This document shows, in pieces, positions 25,615 through 34,341 of a DNA stretch of 42,872 nt; positions within the stretch are counted from its first letter, which is position 1, and every line of letters begins with the position of its first letter. Location: positions 1 to 42,872 of the forward strand of contig DSCM01000020.1 of NCBI GenBank assembly GCA_011049115.1, in the 5' to 3' direction. The notes beneath the pieces were generated by a model. That model did no database searches and was not told the origin of the DNA. It saw nothing but the letters and a program-made list of their open reading frames with translations. This stretch comes from Pseudomonadota bacterium (lineage in GTDB: Bacteria > Desulfobacterota > Anaeroferrophillalia > Anaeroferrophillales > Tharpellaceae). Both the position numbers and the translations under genes were made by a program.

Positions 25615-28391
25615 CCCTTGAAAACAAATTGAATATTACCGATCAGATGGAACTGGCCCAGGCCGAAGAAAGAATCAGCAAGCAAAAAGCCCGGCAGATG
25701 TTTGAGCTGACGATAAATCGCAGCGGTTGTCTTGATAGTCGAGAAACGGTTCAGGAAGAACCATACGCAACGGAACTTGCAGCTAAATTAGGGCAGGGGG
25801 TAAAAGAGGATGGAATCTGCGGGGCGCTGTTGGCGCTTGCGGCCTTTGCTAAAACCCAGGGATTGCCTCCGGCAATGCTGTTCTGGCGTGATTTCGCCGC
25901 GGAAATCCTGAATCGCATCTGCCATACGCCGGAGAACGCTGCATTTATTGATGAGATTGAACCGTTAACTAAAACCCAGGCCGCCGTCTACAGATTGTCA
26001 CTGCCGCCGATGACCGGAGCGGAATATGTAACTGAAGCCACTTTTATCGACATCTGGAACGGCTTCAGCGCTTATCTGGGTCAAGCGGTTGCCAAAGCCG
26101 GTTCGCTGGCGGTTTTTCTTGAAAGCCGGGCCCCGCGCTGGCGGCAGGTCGGCCGGGTCTGTTTTCATCTGGCGGAAAACAAGGGTGATGGTGAGTATCC
26201 ATTCGCCTTTCTGGCGACCTACGCCTCCGGCCTTGGCAAGGCCGATAAACTGCGTTTTCTGCCGATCAGCCAGGCCCTGACTGAATATGCCGGTACGAAA
26301 AACAAAAAAGCCCTGTTGCATTTGCTGGTGCTGGTCAGCAATGCCGCCAAACAAAGCGAGCTGATCAAAGACTTGCTCGAATCCGGTGAGATTTACCACC
26401 CCTATCCGCTTACCGACGGCGAAGCCTATACTTTTTTGCAAGAAATTCCCCTGTATGAAGAAAGCGGCCTGCTGGTTTGCATGCCGGACTGGTGGCGCAA
26501 ACGTCCCAGAGTTCAGGCCCGGGTCAACCTCGGCGCTAAGGTACCGGGGCGTTTTACCGCGGACACCATGCTTGATTTTAATGTCAACGCCGCCATCGGT
26601 GACGAAGAGCTTTCCGCGGAGGAGCTGAAAGCCCTGCTGGCGGCGGGCAGCGGCCTGCGTTTTGTCAAAGGCCAATGGGTTGAGGTGGACGCGGCAAAAC
26701 TCAACCAGGTATTGACGCACTGGCAGCAGGTCCAGGCGCAGGCGGGGGATGGAATTTCCCTGGTCGAGGGCCTGCGGCTGTTGGCCGGGGCCGCGCTCAA
26801 TATGAAAGGCGGTAAAGAAAACGAAACCGTTCATGAGTGGTCTTTTATCGCGCTGGCCGCAGGCTTCAAGGAACTCATCGAAACCCTGCGGGCGCCGGCT
26901 AACGCCCGGGCGGTTTCTCCCGGGAAACTGCTGCAAGCCACCCTGCGCCCCTATCAACAACAGGGGCTTGCCTGGCTTAACTTTCTGGCGGAAGTCGGCC
27001 TGGGGGCCTGCCTGGCCGACGACATGGGGCTGGGTAAAACTATTCAGGTCATTGCTTTACTGCTCATCCGGCAAAAGCAGAAAAAATCCTCAACCCAGCC
27101 TGCGCTGTTGGTGGTTCCCGACTCGCTGTTAGGCAACTGGCAAAGTGAAATCGAACGCTTTGCGCCCAGTCTGCAATGTCTTTACCTGCATCGTGCCATG
27201 ATGGACGACAAAAGTTTTGCCTCCATGCCGGATGATCAACAGGCGAAATTTAAGGATGCAGACGTCGTTTTGACCACTTACGCCATGTTTTCGCGGCAGC
27301 CGTATCTCAGCGACTATCAATGGAATCTGGCCGTCATTGATGAAGCCCAGGCGATCAAAAATCCCGGCAGTAAACAGACCATCAACATCAAGAAAATCAA
27401 AGCCCGCGCCCGGATCGCTCTGACCGGAACCCCGGTTGAAAACCGGCTCGGAGACTTGTGGAGTCTGTTTGATTTTATCAATCCGGGTCTGCTTGGCAGC
27501 GCCAAAGTCTTTCAGCATTTTGTCAACAACCTGGAAACCCGTCGGCGCGATCAATACAAACCCTTACGCGCCTTGACCGCTCCCTACATCCTGCGGCGGC
27601 TCAAAACCGACAAGTCGATAATCTCCGATCTGCCGGACAAAACCGAAGTTACCGCGTATTGCCGGCTGACGAAAAAACAGGCGGTACTTTACGAGCAAAA
27701 CGTTAAAGACCTGGCTGCGGCGCTGGCTCAGGAAGCTGAGGGGCTGCAGCGCAAGGGCATGGTGCTTTCCTCCCTGATGCGCTTTAAACAGATCTGCAAC
27801 CACCCTTCCCAGCTGCTCGGCGACGGTCTCTTTACCCCTGGAGACAGCGGTAAATTCGAGCGCTTAAAGGAGATCTGCGAGGAGATCGCCGCACGTCAGG
27901 ACAAGGTTTTGATTTTCAGCTAGTACCGCGAAATGACCGAACCGCTCAATGATTTTCTCAGTTCGGTCTTTGCCTGTGAGGGACTGGTGCTGCACGGCGC
28001 TACCACAATCAAAAAGCGTCGGCAGATGGTGAACGCTTTTCAGGATGAACACGGCCCGCCCTTTTTTGTGATTTCGCTTAAAGCCGGCGGTACCGGCCTG
28101 AACCTGACCGCGGCCAGTCACGTCATTCATTTCGACCGCTGGTGGAACCCCGCGGTTGAAAACCAGGCCACCGACCGGGCGTTTCGGATCGGACAAAATA
28201 AGAATGTGCTGGTGCATAAATTTGTCTGTCCCGGCACCCTGGAAGAGAAAATCGACGAACTTATCAGGGAGAAAGATCGGCTGGCCGTCGATGTCCTTGA
28301 TGGCTCGGGGGCGGAAACCTCGTTCACGGAAATAAGCAGTGAGGAAATCATGAAAATGGTAACGCTGGATATCAACAAGGCAATGGCGTAA
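25611..28391 (+). pseudogene. SNF2-family helicase, interrupted by one in-frame TAG
   Basis: The 927-codon frame encodes an SNF2-type DEAD/DEAH ATPase. An N-terminal region of about 430 residues of the kind found in bacterial SNF2 proteins is followed by the SNF2 motor: LRPYQQQGLAWL, then ADDMGLGKT near 470, DEAQ near 577, and LTGTPVENRLGDLWSLFDF near 605. The C-terminal helicase lobe holds SLKAGGTGLNLTAA and ATDRAFRIGQ. Codon 771 (27921-27923) is TAG, in KVLIFS-*-YREMTEP where relatives have a Gln (CAG to TAG is one change). The second lobe is intact beyond it. A truncated product would lack motifs IV-VI and probably be inactive. It is coupled to the small gene upstream and lies 11 bases before the SWIM gene. 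Sequencing error or read-through are alternatives. Confidence 0.88.
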
Positions 28392-28402
28392 GGAATTTTA
28401 CT

Positions 28403-29488
28403 ATGTCGCGCTATGGCGGATGGGCTCCCTATGTTCCGGTGGCGGTAAGAAGAGCAAACGCAATCAAAAAGATGGCGGCCAAACGTAAAAAGGGCCTGGT
28501 CGTTGAAGGGATAGAGGCATGCAAAGGCAGGAAAATCGCCGGAACTTTCTGGGGTTCGAGCTGGTGTGAACATCTCGAGGCCTTCCGTGACTTTGCCAAT
28601 CGCCTGCCCCGCGGTAAAACCTGTTTGCGTAACGGCTCCGTAGTTCATCTGGGCATCAGTAAAGGCGAGGTCGAGGCTTATGTCGCGGGCAGCGGCCTCC
28701 ATAAGGTTGAAATTAAAATCTCAACCCTGCCCAAATACAAATGGGCTGCCATCAAACGCAAATGCACCGGCCGGATTTCTTCGCTGGTAGAACTCCTGCA
28801 GGGACGTTTTTCCGATGAGGTAATGGCGGTGGTTACCAACCCTGGCCACGGCCTGTTTCCGCTTAAAGGTGAGATCTCCTTTGTCTGTAGTTGCCCTGAC
28901 TCGGCCGGTATCTGCAAACATGTGGCGGCAGTTTTCTATGGTATCGGTAAACGGCTTGATGCCCGGCCGGAGCTGCTTTTTAAATTGCGCGGTGTCGATT
29001 CCGGAGAGCTGGTCGATGCCGAGGCTCTGGCGTCGGCAACCAGCGGGGCGGTGGTCGAGGCCACGTCATCACGCCGTGGTGCCAGCCGCCGGCGGCTGGA
29101 TAATAGCTCACTGGGCGATATTTTCGGGGTTGAGATTGACGAAACAGCGGCTAAGCCTGAGAATCTGACCGGAAAAACCACTAGAAAAACCACCAGAGCA
29201 GCCGCCAACAAACCAGTAGAAAAACCGGCAGAAAAATCGGCCCCTGCAGTTGGTAAAACCCGGCCGCCAGACCCGGCCGGACACCTGACCAGTAATCGTC
29301 TTGCCGCAGGCCGTCGGCAAATGAAGCTCAGCGTTGCGGCCTTTGCCGAAAAAGTCGGAGTGACCGCGGCCACCGTTTACAATTGGGAAAGAAAACCCGG
29401 CCAATTGACCATCCGGGATGGGAAAACCGAGAAAAGGTTAATCTCTCTGTTAAAAAACGTGGCCTGGCCGGCGGTGACTCCAGCATGA
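28403..29488 (+). CDS. SWIM zinc-finger protein with C-terminal helix-turn-helix
   Basis: The 361-residue protein has an N-terminal module (GTFWGSSWCEHLEAF, near 48-62) usual in SNF2-linked SWIM proteins. The SWIM zinc finger, CSCPDSAGICKH near 162-173, has all four ligands (C-x-C-xn-C-x-H). A basic, Lys/Thr/Ala/Pro-rich linker (about 225-300) leads to a C-terminal segment RLAAGRRQMKLSVAAFAEKV then GVTAATVYNWERKPGQ that looks like an XRE-type HTH. SWIM proteins commonly sit next to SNF2 helicases and are thought to bind DNA or protein, but no pathway is established. ATG 28403 follows AAGGA. The TGA overlaps the ATG of the next (broken) gene by four bases. Confidence 0.85.
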   Translation: MSRYGGWAPYVPVAVRRANAIKKMAAKRKKGLVVEGIEACKGRKIAGTFWGSSWCEHLEAFRDFANRLPRGKTCLRNGSVVHLGISKGEVEAYVAGSGLHKVEIKISTLPKYKWAAIKRKCTGRISSLVELLQGRFSDEVMAVVTNPGHGLFPLKGEISFVCSCPDSAGICKHVAAVFYGIGKRLDARPELLFKLRGVDSGELVDAEALASATSGAVVEATSSRRGASRRRLDNSSLGDIFGVEIDETAAKPENLTGKTTRKTTRAAANKPVEKPAEKSAPAVGKTRPPDPAGHLTSNRLAAGRRQMKLSVAAFAEKVGVTAATVYNWERKPGQLTIRDGKTEKRLISLLKNVAWPAVTPA

Positions 29489-29642
29489 TTGGAGCCATGG
29501 CCGGTGATATTATCGGATCGGTTTATGAGCGGCGACCGGTCAAGAGCAAGGATCTTCCGTTGATGTTTCATGTCAGGGTTCGGTGCCGGAGGCGATCATC
29601 GCTTTTTTTGATTCTCAGTCGTATGACCTGCCTTCCCGGAAA
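29485..29642 (+). pseudogene. ADP-ribosylglycohydrolase remnant with internal deletion
   Basis: The first 26 or so codons, starting at ATG 29485 inside the SWIM stop codon, read MIGAMAGDIIGSVYERRPVK then SKDLPL. This is the N-terminus of the DraG-like ADP-ribosylglycohydrolase family. Directly after position about 29560, in another frame, comes DVSCQGSVPEAIIAFFDSQ, a block that lies near residue 200 in these enzymes of roughly 260 residues. The metal-binding middle (FTDDT) and the last motif (GGDSD) are both missing. So about 170 codons were deleted inside, and the 3' end was lost at the insertion element. The ATGA overlap with the SWIM gene suggests the intact gene belonged to the SNF2-SWIM operon. 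Confidence 0.8.
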
Positions 29643-29644
29643 TT

Positions 29645-29720
29645 ATAACGATGAAAATGAGATAAACAACTAAAATTTAAGAGAATAAACGCAATTTTCC
29701 CTTGCAATATTCATCGTTAT
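29645..29720. repeat. Inverted repeat at the left side of the IS1634-type element
   Basis: ATAACGATGAA (29645-29655) and TTCATCGTTAT (29710-29720) are perfect 11-bp inverted copies 54 bases apart. A GTTATAAC palindrome follows at 29731-29738. They lie just upstream of the transposase ribosome site and may be transposase-binding or promoter-overlapping sites. Confidence 0.6.
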
Positions 29721-29758
29721 ACTTTGTATTGTTATAACGAGAAAAGGAGGAATTGCAA

Positions 29759-30385
29759 ATGGTTGCCATTGTGTATCAGATAAATCAAAAAACTGGCGTT
29801 ACATATGCGTATGAATCGATTTCTTGCTGGGACAAAGTCAAGCAGCAGTCCCGGGCCAAGCGCAAATGTCTTGGTAGGGTAGATCCCGAGACAAAAGAGA
29901 TCATTCCCACCCTCAAACGAAAGGCTCCGATTTCTGAAAAAACCAGAAGAAGGCCGGTTTTTATTGCAAAGGCAGCCCGAAGCTTTTACGGGGCCACTTA
30001 CCTGTTCGATCGTCTCGGGGAAGATATGGGGGTTGTCAATGATCTACAAAGCTGCTTTCCAGACAGCCGCCGCCAGATCCTGTCCCCGGCCTACTACCTG
30101 ATCATGGAGGATAAAAACTCTCTGCGTCGCTTTCCCCGCAGGGCTACCGCCCTTCGCCATCCTCATGGCGAAGTCATATTCTCCCAGAGAAGCAGTGAAT
30201 TATTTGTCCGCCATCTCTGAAGATGCCGGACAAAAGTTCTTCCACCTTCAAGGCCAACGCCGGGTGGAAAAGGAATATCCGGCCTATGACACTACCTCCG
30301 TATCCAGTTATTCAAGATGCCTGAGACAGGTCTGCTACGGCAGAAACAAGGACCATGATCCACTGCCGCAAATCAACCTGGCCCC
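29759..30385 (+). pseudogene. IS1634-family transposase, frameshifted and truncated
   Basis: ATG 29759 has a strong AGGAGG six to nine bases upstream and begins MVAIVYQINQKTGVTYAYE, then RAKRKCLGRVDPETKEIIPT, the N-terminal signature of IS1634-type transposases. The first frame runs through SPAYYLIMED and SQRSSELF and stops at 30220. The protein continues in another frame as AISEDAGQKFFHLQGQRRVE then YDTTSVSSYS and DPLPQINLA, so a frameshift lies near 30200. Similarity ends near 30385, before most of the DDE catalytic domain. The copy is dead. Confidence 0.85.
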
Positions 30386-30459
30386 CTACAATAGCTCGGG
30401 AATTCAGGAGATTAGCTGCCTGATCCGACTCAGAAAGTTGAGCAAGGAATATTATTATC

Positions 30460-33327
30460 ATGTTAGATGGTAAAGATGAAATCGTAATCAGGGGGGCGCG
30501 AGAGCATAACCTCAAGAATATTTCCCTGACTCTGCCCAAGCACCGCCTCGTGGTGATTACCGGAGTCAGCGGCTCAGGGAAATCATCCCTGGCTTTTGAC
30601 ACGATTTACGCCGAGGGCCAGCGGCGTTACGTTGAATCCCTGTCGTCCTATGCCCGGCAGTTTCTGCAGCTCATGGAAAAACCTGATGTCGATGAAATCA
30701 CAGGCCTTTCCCCGGCAATTTCGATCGAGCAGAAGAGGGTTTCCCATAACCCCCGGTCAACCGTCGGGACGGTCACGGAAATTTATGATTATCTGCGTCT
30801 GCTCTACGCTCGGGTCGGGGAAATCTATTGTCCCGGTTGCGGCCGGCCGATTAGCTCGCAGTCGGTCGACCAGATCGCCGATCTGATTGAAAACCTGCCC
30901 GTCGGGACCAAACTGTTGATCATGGCTCCCATGGTGCGGCGGCGCAAGGGAGAATTTAAGAAACTTTTCGTCGAGCTTCAGAGTCAGGGTTTTTTGCGGA
31001 TTGAGGTTGATGGTGAGGTCTATCGCCTGGATTCCCCCCCGGAACTGGATCTCAAACGTTTTCATGATATCTCGCTGGTGATTGATCGCCTGGTGGTCGA
31101 TTCCGAAAACCGCGCCCGTCTGGTTGATTCGCTGGAACTAGCCATGGATAAGGCTGAAGATCTGGTGGCGGTGCAGGTGGTTGACGGCCGGCGTCTGCTT
31201 TTTTCCCGGCGTCTGGCTTGCGCGGAATGCGGTATCAGCTTCGCCGAGCTTTCTCCGCGCCTGTTTTCCTTTAATAATCCGCATGGGGCTTGTCCGGCCT
31301 GCGGAGGTCTCGGTCGCGATCTGACTTTTGATGCCGACCTGATTGTTCCCAACCCCGCTTTGAGTCTGGCGGCCGGAGCGATAGCTCCCTGGCGGCGTTC
31401 GCTTTCGTTTTATGTAAGCGAGGTGCTGGAACCGCTGGCCAAACATTATGATTTTTCACTGTCCCGGCCCTTTGCCGAGCTTCCGGAGAAGATCAAAGAG
31501 ATTCTGCTGCATGGTTCCGGCCAGGAAAAGATTCCCGGTTTGCTTGTCGAAGGGCGCTATCACCAGTCGTCTCGACGGTGTTACGAGGGCGTGGTGCCGA
31601 GTCTGAAGAGGCGTTACGAAAAGGCCGATGGTGAAAATGACGGTGAACTTCTGCGCTATCTTTCGGCCAAGCCCTGTCCGCTTTGTCACGGCAGTCGTCT
31701 GCGTTCCGAAAGTCTTCAGGTCAAGCTCGGAGGGCTTGATATCTATGAACTGACCTGTCTATCCTTGCCTCGGGCGCAGGATTTTTTACAGAAACTGGAG
31801 CTTTCTCCGGCGCGTCGGGCCATCGCCCGGCGGATTCTGGCGGAACTTTTCTCCCGGCTTAAGTTTCTGCTCGATGTCGGTCTCGACTATCTTACCCTGG
31901 AGCGGAGCAGTGCTTCCCTTTCCGGTGGCGAGTCGCAGCGGATTCGTCTGGCCAGTCAGATCGGTTCGGGTCTGACCGGGGTTCTCTATGTTCTGGATGA
32001 ACCCAGTATCGGTCTGCATCAGCGTGATAACCGGCGCTTGCTCGAAGCCCTGTTGCGGCTGCGGGATCTGGGCAATTCCGTGGTCGTAGTGGAGCATGAT
32101 CAGGAAACCATCCTGGCGGCCGACCAGGTGATCGACATGGGGCCAGGAGCCGGGCGTCTGGGAGGGGAAGTGGTGGCTCAGGGTAGCCCCGGGGAAATTC
32201 TGGCCGGGGATTCTCTGACCGGACTTTATCTTTCCGGACGGCGCAACATCGAGATTCCGGTGCGGCGCCGGCCCGATTCGAAACGGCAAATCGTTATCAG
32301 GGGGGCTCGGCGGCATAATCTGCAGGAAATCGACGTGGCTTTTCCTCTGGGACTGCTGCTCTGTGTGACCGGAGTTTCCGGTTCCGGCAAAAGCAGTCTA
32401 GTTAATGAGACCCTGTTTCCCGCTTTACATAATCATCTTTATGACGAGCGTTTCCCCGGGGGCGCCTATCACAGTATTGAAGGGCTCGAGTTGTTGGATA
32501 AGGTGATTAATATCGATCAAAGTCCGATTGGCCGGACACCTCGTTCCAATCCGGCGACCTATACCGGAGTTTTTACCCCGATTCGGGAGCTTTTTTCGGG
32601 ACTGCCCACGGCGCGAGCCCGAGGTTATAAACCGGGCCGCTTCAGTTTCAATGTCAAGGGTGGACGGTGCGAGGTGTGCAAGGGGGATGGCTCGACCCGG
32701 GTCGAAATGCACTTTCTGCCGGATATCTTTGTTAAATGCGACGCTTGTGGTGGTCGGCGTTTCAGCCGGGAGGTCCTGGAGGTTCGTTATAAAGGAGCGA
32801 ATATTTCCGAGGTGCTGGCGATGACGGTTAATCAGGCGGCTGAATTTTTTGCCGCGGTGCCCAAGGTGGAACACAAACTTCAGGTGCTGCGGGATGTCGG
32901 GCTCGGTTATATCACCCTGGGGCAGGCGGCGGTGACCCTTTCGGGGGGCGAGGCGCAGCGGGTGAAACTGGCCAAGGAACTCTCGCGAAGATCTACCGGG
33001 AGAACCCTGTATCTGCTGGATGAACCCACGACCGGACTTCATTTTGACGATGTCCGGCAGCTGCTCACGGTTCTGCGGCGCCTGGTGGATGAAGGTAATT
33101 CGGTCCTGGTTATCGAGCATAACCTTGATGTGATCAAGGCCGCCGACTATCTGATTGATCTCGGTCCGGACGGCGGCAGCGGCGGCGGGAGGTTGGTCGC
33201 CTGCGGTCCGCCTGAGGAGGTGGCCCGAGTCGAGGCTTCGGCCACCGGCCGTTGCCTGCGGGAAATCCTTCCGCTCAATGTCTCTTCCGGGTCAGCAGAT
33301 ACGCCAGGTTGTCAAGTTCACTCGTAA
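30460..33327 (+). CDS. uvrA: Excinuclease ABC subunit UvrA
   Basis: The 955-residue damage sensor of nucleotide excision repair has two ABC modules. Module one has Walker [11 protein letters not shown] near residues 31-40, first zinc-binding set CAECG...CPACGG (about 249-277) and signature [16 protein letters not shown] near 488. Module two has a second Walker A near 633, zinc finger CEVCKGDG...CDACGG (about 735-761) and signature [16 protein letters not shown] near 827. All metal ligands are present. ATG 30460 has AAGGAA 10-15 bases before it. Its upstream region derives from the IS remnant, so its native promoter may have been replaced. The last 17 or so codons run over the 3' end of rex on the other strand. 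Confidence 0.97.
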   Translation: MLDGKDEIVIRGAREHNLKNISLTLPKHRLVVITGVSGSGKSSLAFDTIYAEGQRRYVESLSSYARQFLQLMEKPDVDEITGLSPAISIEQKRVSHNPRSTVGTVTEIYDYLRLLYARVGEIYCPGCGRPISSQSVDQIADLIENLPVGTKLLIMAPMVRRRKGEFKKLFVELQSQGFLRIEVDGEVYRLDSPPELDLKRFHDISLVIDRLVVDSENRARLVDSLELAMDKAEDLVAVQVVDGRRLLFSRRLACAECGISFAELSPRLFSFNNPHGACPACGGLGRDLTFDADLIVPNPALSLAAGAIAPWRRSLSFYVSEVLEPLAKHYDFSLSRPFAELPEKIKEILLHGSGQEKIPGLLVEGRYHQSSRRCYEGVVPSLKRRYEKADGENDGELLRYLSAKPCPLCHGSRLRSESLQVKLGGLDIYELTCLSLPRAQDFLQKLELSPARRAIARRILAELFSRLKFLLDVGLDYLTLERSSASLSGGESQRIRLASQIGSGLTGVLYVLDEPSIGLHQRDNRRLLEALLRLRDLGNSVVVVEHDQETILAADQVIDMGPGAGRLGGEVVAQGSPGEILAGDSLTGLYLSGRRNIEIPVRRRPDSKRQIVIRGARRHNLQEIDVAFPLGLLLCVTGVSGSGKSSLVNETLFPALHNHLYDERFPGGAYHSIEGLELLDKVINIDQSPIGRTPRSNPATYTGVFTPIRELFSGLPTARARGYKPGRFSFNVKGGRCEVCKGDGSTRVEMHFLPDIFVKCDACGGRRFSREVLEVRYKGANISEVLAMTVNQAAEFFAAVPKVEHKLQVLRDVGLGYITLGQAAVTLSGGEAQRVKLAKELSRRSTGRTLYLLDEPTTGLHFDDVRQLLTVLRRLVDEGNSVLVIEHNLDVIKAADYLIDLGPDGGSGGGRLVACGPPEEVARVEASATGRCLREILPLNVSSGSADTPGCQVHS

Positions 33328-33916
33328 TCGAAACGTTGCGCAGGACAATTTTCTCCGGAACTTTGACCTTGATCGGAGCGAAATTGAGAAGGCCCTTGAT
33401 GCCGCCGGCGACCAGCTGGTCGGCAACGGCCTGGGCGCTTTCGGCCGGGGTCGTGATGATGCCGATGGTAATTTTTTCCCGGCTGACGGTTTTCTCGATG
33501 TCTATAGTCGGCAGAATGGTGACCCCTTCCACGATTTCACTGCCGATCTTGTTGAGGTCGCTGTCGAAAGCCGCGATGATACGAAAGCCGTGTTTGCGAA
33601 AAAACGCAAAATTGAGCAGGGCCTGGCCCAATTTCCCGACTCCGACAACTGTGCTGGGCCAGTTGTGATTGAGACCCAGAATATCCTTGATTTCATCTTC
33701 CAGTTTCTTGGTGTCGTAACCGACGCCGCGCACGCCGAACTCACCAAAATAGGACAGATCCTTGCGGATCTGGGCCGGGCTGACCTGGCAGGATTCACCC
33801 AGCATTTCTGAAGAAATCACGGGGTTGTTTTCCGCCCCGAGTCTTTCCAGACAGTTGATATAGGTGGAGAGGCGCTTAATCGTGGCCTCCGGAATCTTGT
33901 TTTCCTTGGTCTTCAT
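33275..33916 (-). CDS. rex: Redox-sensing transcriptional repressor Rex
   Basis: The 213-residue repressor senses the NADH/NAD ratio. An N-terminal winged helix (about 1-80: [19 protein letters not shown], then [17 protein letters not shown] for the recognition region) is followed by a Rossmann domain with [10 protein letters not shown] near 91 and a C-terminal swapped helix. Length is normal. Rex proteins usually control anaerobic energy genes. It is convergent with uvrA and their coding ends overlap by 53 bp. A palindrome lies about 65 bases upstream of the start codon and could be an operator. No ribosome site is strong. Confidence 0.95.
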   Translation of the reverse strand: MKTKENKIPEATIKRLSTYINCLERLGAENNPVISSEMLGESCQVSPAQIRKDLSYFGEFGVRGVGYDTKKLEDEIKDILGLNHNWPSTVVGVGKLGQALLNFAFFRKHGFRIIAAFDSDLNKIGSEIVEGVTILPTIDIEKTVSREKITIGIITTPAESAQAVADQLVAGGIKGLLNFAPIKVKVPEKIVLRNVSITSELDNLAYLLTRKRH

Positions 33917-33978
33917 GCTCTCGCCCTTTGTTATCGTTTCCGTTCCATAAAATCACGTCGTTGAACAGATCATTTTAA

Positions 33979-33993
33979 CTGTATATTTTACAG
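33979..33993. promoter_or_regulatory. Palindrome in the rex promoter region
   Basis: CTGTA-tattt-TACAG is a perfect 5-bp inverted repeat with a 5-base spacer in an AT-rich stretch 63-77 bases upstream of rex. It differs from the usual Rex operator (TTGTGA/TCACAA-like), so autoregulation is only a guess. On the minus strand it overlaps a possible -10 element (TTAAAAT). Confidence 0.35.
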
Positions 33994-34069
33994 CCGTGTG
34001 GGGGTTATCACATTGTCGTTGTATCTTCAAGTTCTATTTTAAGGATCAGCCTTGTCCGCAAGATATTTT

Positions 34070-34098
34070 TTGACAACTTTGTTTTTTTCCACTAGATA
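34070..34098 (+). promoter_or_regulatory. Possible promoter for the proB operon
   Basis: A perfect -35 TTGACA (34070-34075) and a 17-base spacer lead to TAGATA (34093-34098), only 3 of 6 to the -10 consensus. It lies about 245 bases upstream of proB, ahead of the hairpin region 34121-34160. Confidence 0.45.
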
Positions 34099-34120
34099 AC
34101 CGGGGCCGGGTTCTGATTTT

Positions 34121-34160
34121 AATTGCGGGCCCCGGCCCCGCAATTTCGAGGCGGCCTCGC
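34121..34160 (+). repeat. Leader hairpin motif, copy 5 (upstream of proB)
   Basis: AATTGCGGG (34121-34129), 7-base loop, CCCGCAATT (34137-34145) form a perfect 9-bp stem. A second compact stem built on GGCGGCCTCGCCGCC follows. The TTGCGGG..CCCGCAA core matches the leader copies before DUF900 and secA, but the other conserved blocks are absent, so membership is less certain. The remainder of the 365-base gap 33917-34281 holds promoter-like sites only. Confidence 0.4.
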
Positions 34161-34341
34161 CGCCCGCAAAGCCGAGCTCGCGTCAGGCCGTTTTCTGGTT
34201 CTTCAAAATAAGGATGATCTGTTCGGGACGAAGATAATTGGTTGGGGATGAAACGGCGCGGCGTCGGGGCCGAGTGGTTTTTTGAAGCCGGATAACCAGA
34301 TTATTGAAAATACTTTTGAGGCATTGTCGGCGCTGTTTTTT

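Larger units (their letters stand above)
29643..30459 (+). mobile_element. IS1634-type insertion sequence, 3'-truncated
   Basis: From about 29643 the sequence turns AT-rich and carries a transposase start typical of IS1634 (IS4-superfamily) elements. The left boundary is placed where the ADP-ribosylglycohydrolase similarity ends. The right part of the element is gone, because transposase similarity stops near 30385 and uvrA begins at 30460. No right inverted repeat or target duplication can be identified. Boundaries are approximate. Confidence 0.65.

Noticed and set aside
25449-27923. Genome-wide reassignment of TAG to glutamine
   Set aside because: TAG ends many intact genes in the window (rmuC, ABC permease, fapA-like, M23, argJ, acyl-CoA synthetase, comF). 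The two internal TAG codons lie only in a decaying cluster.
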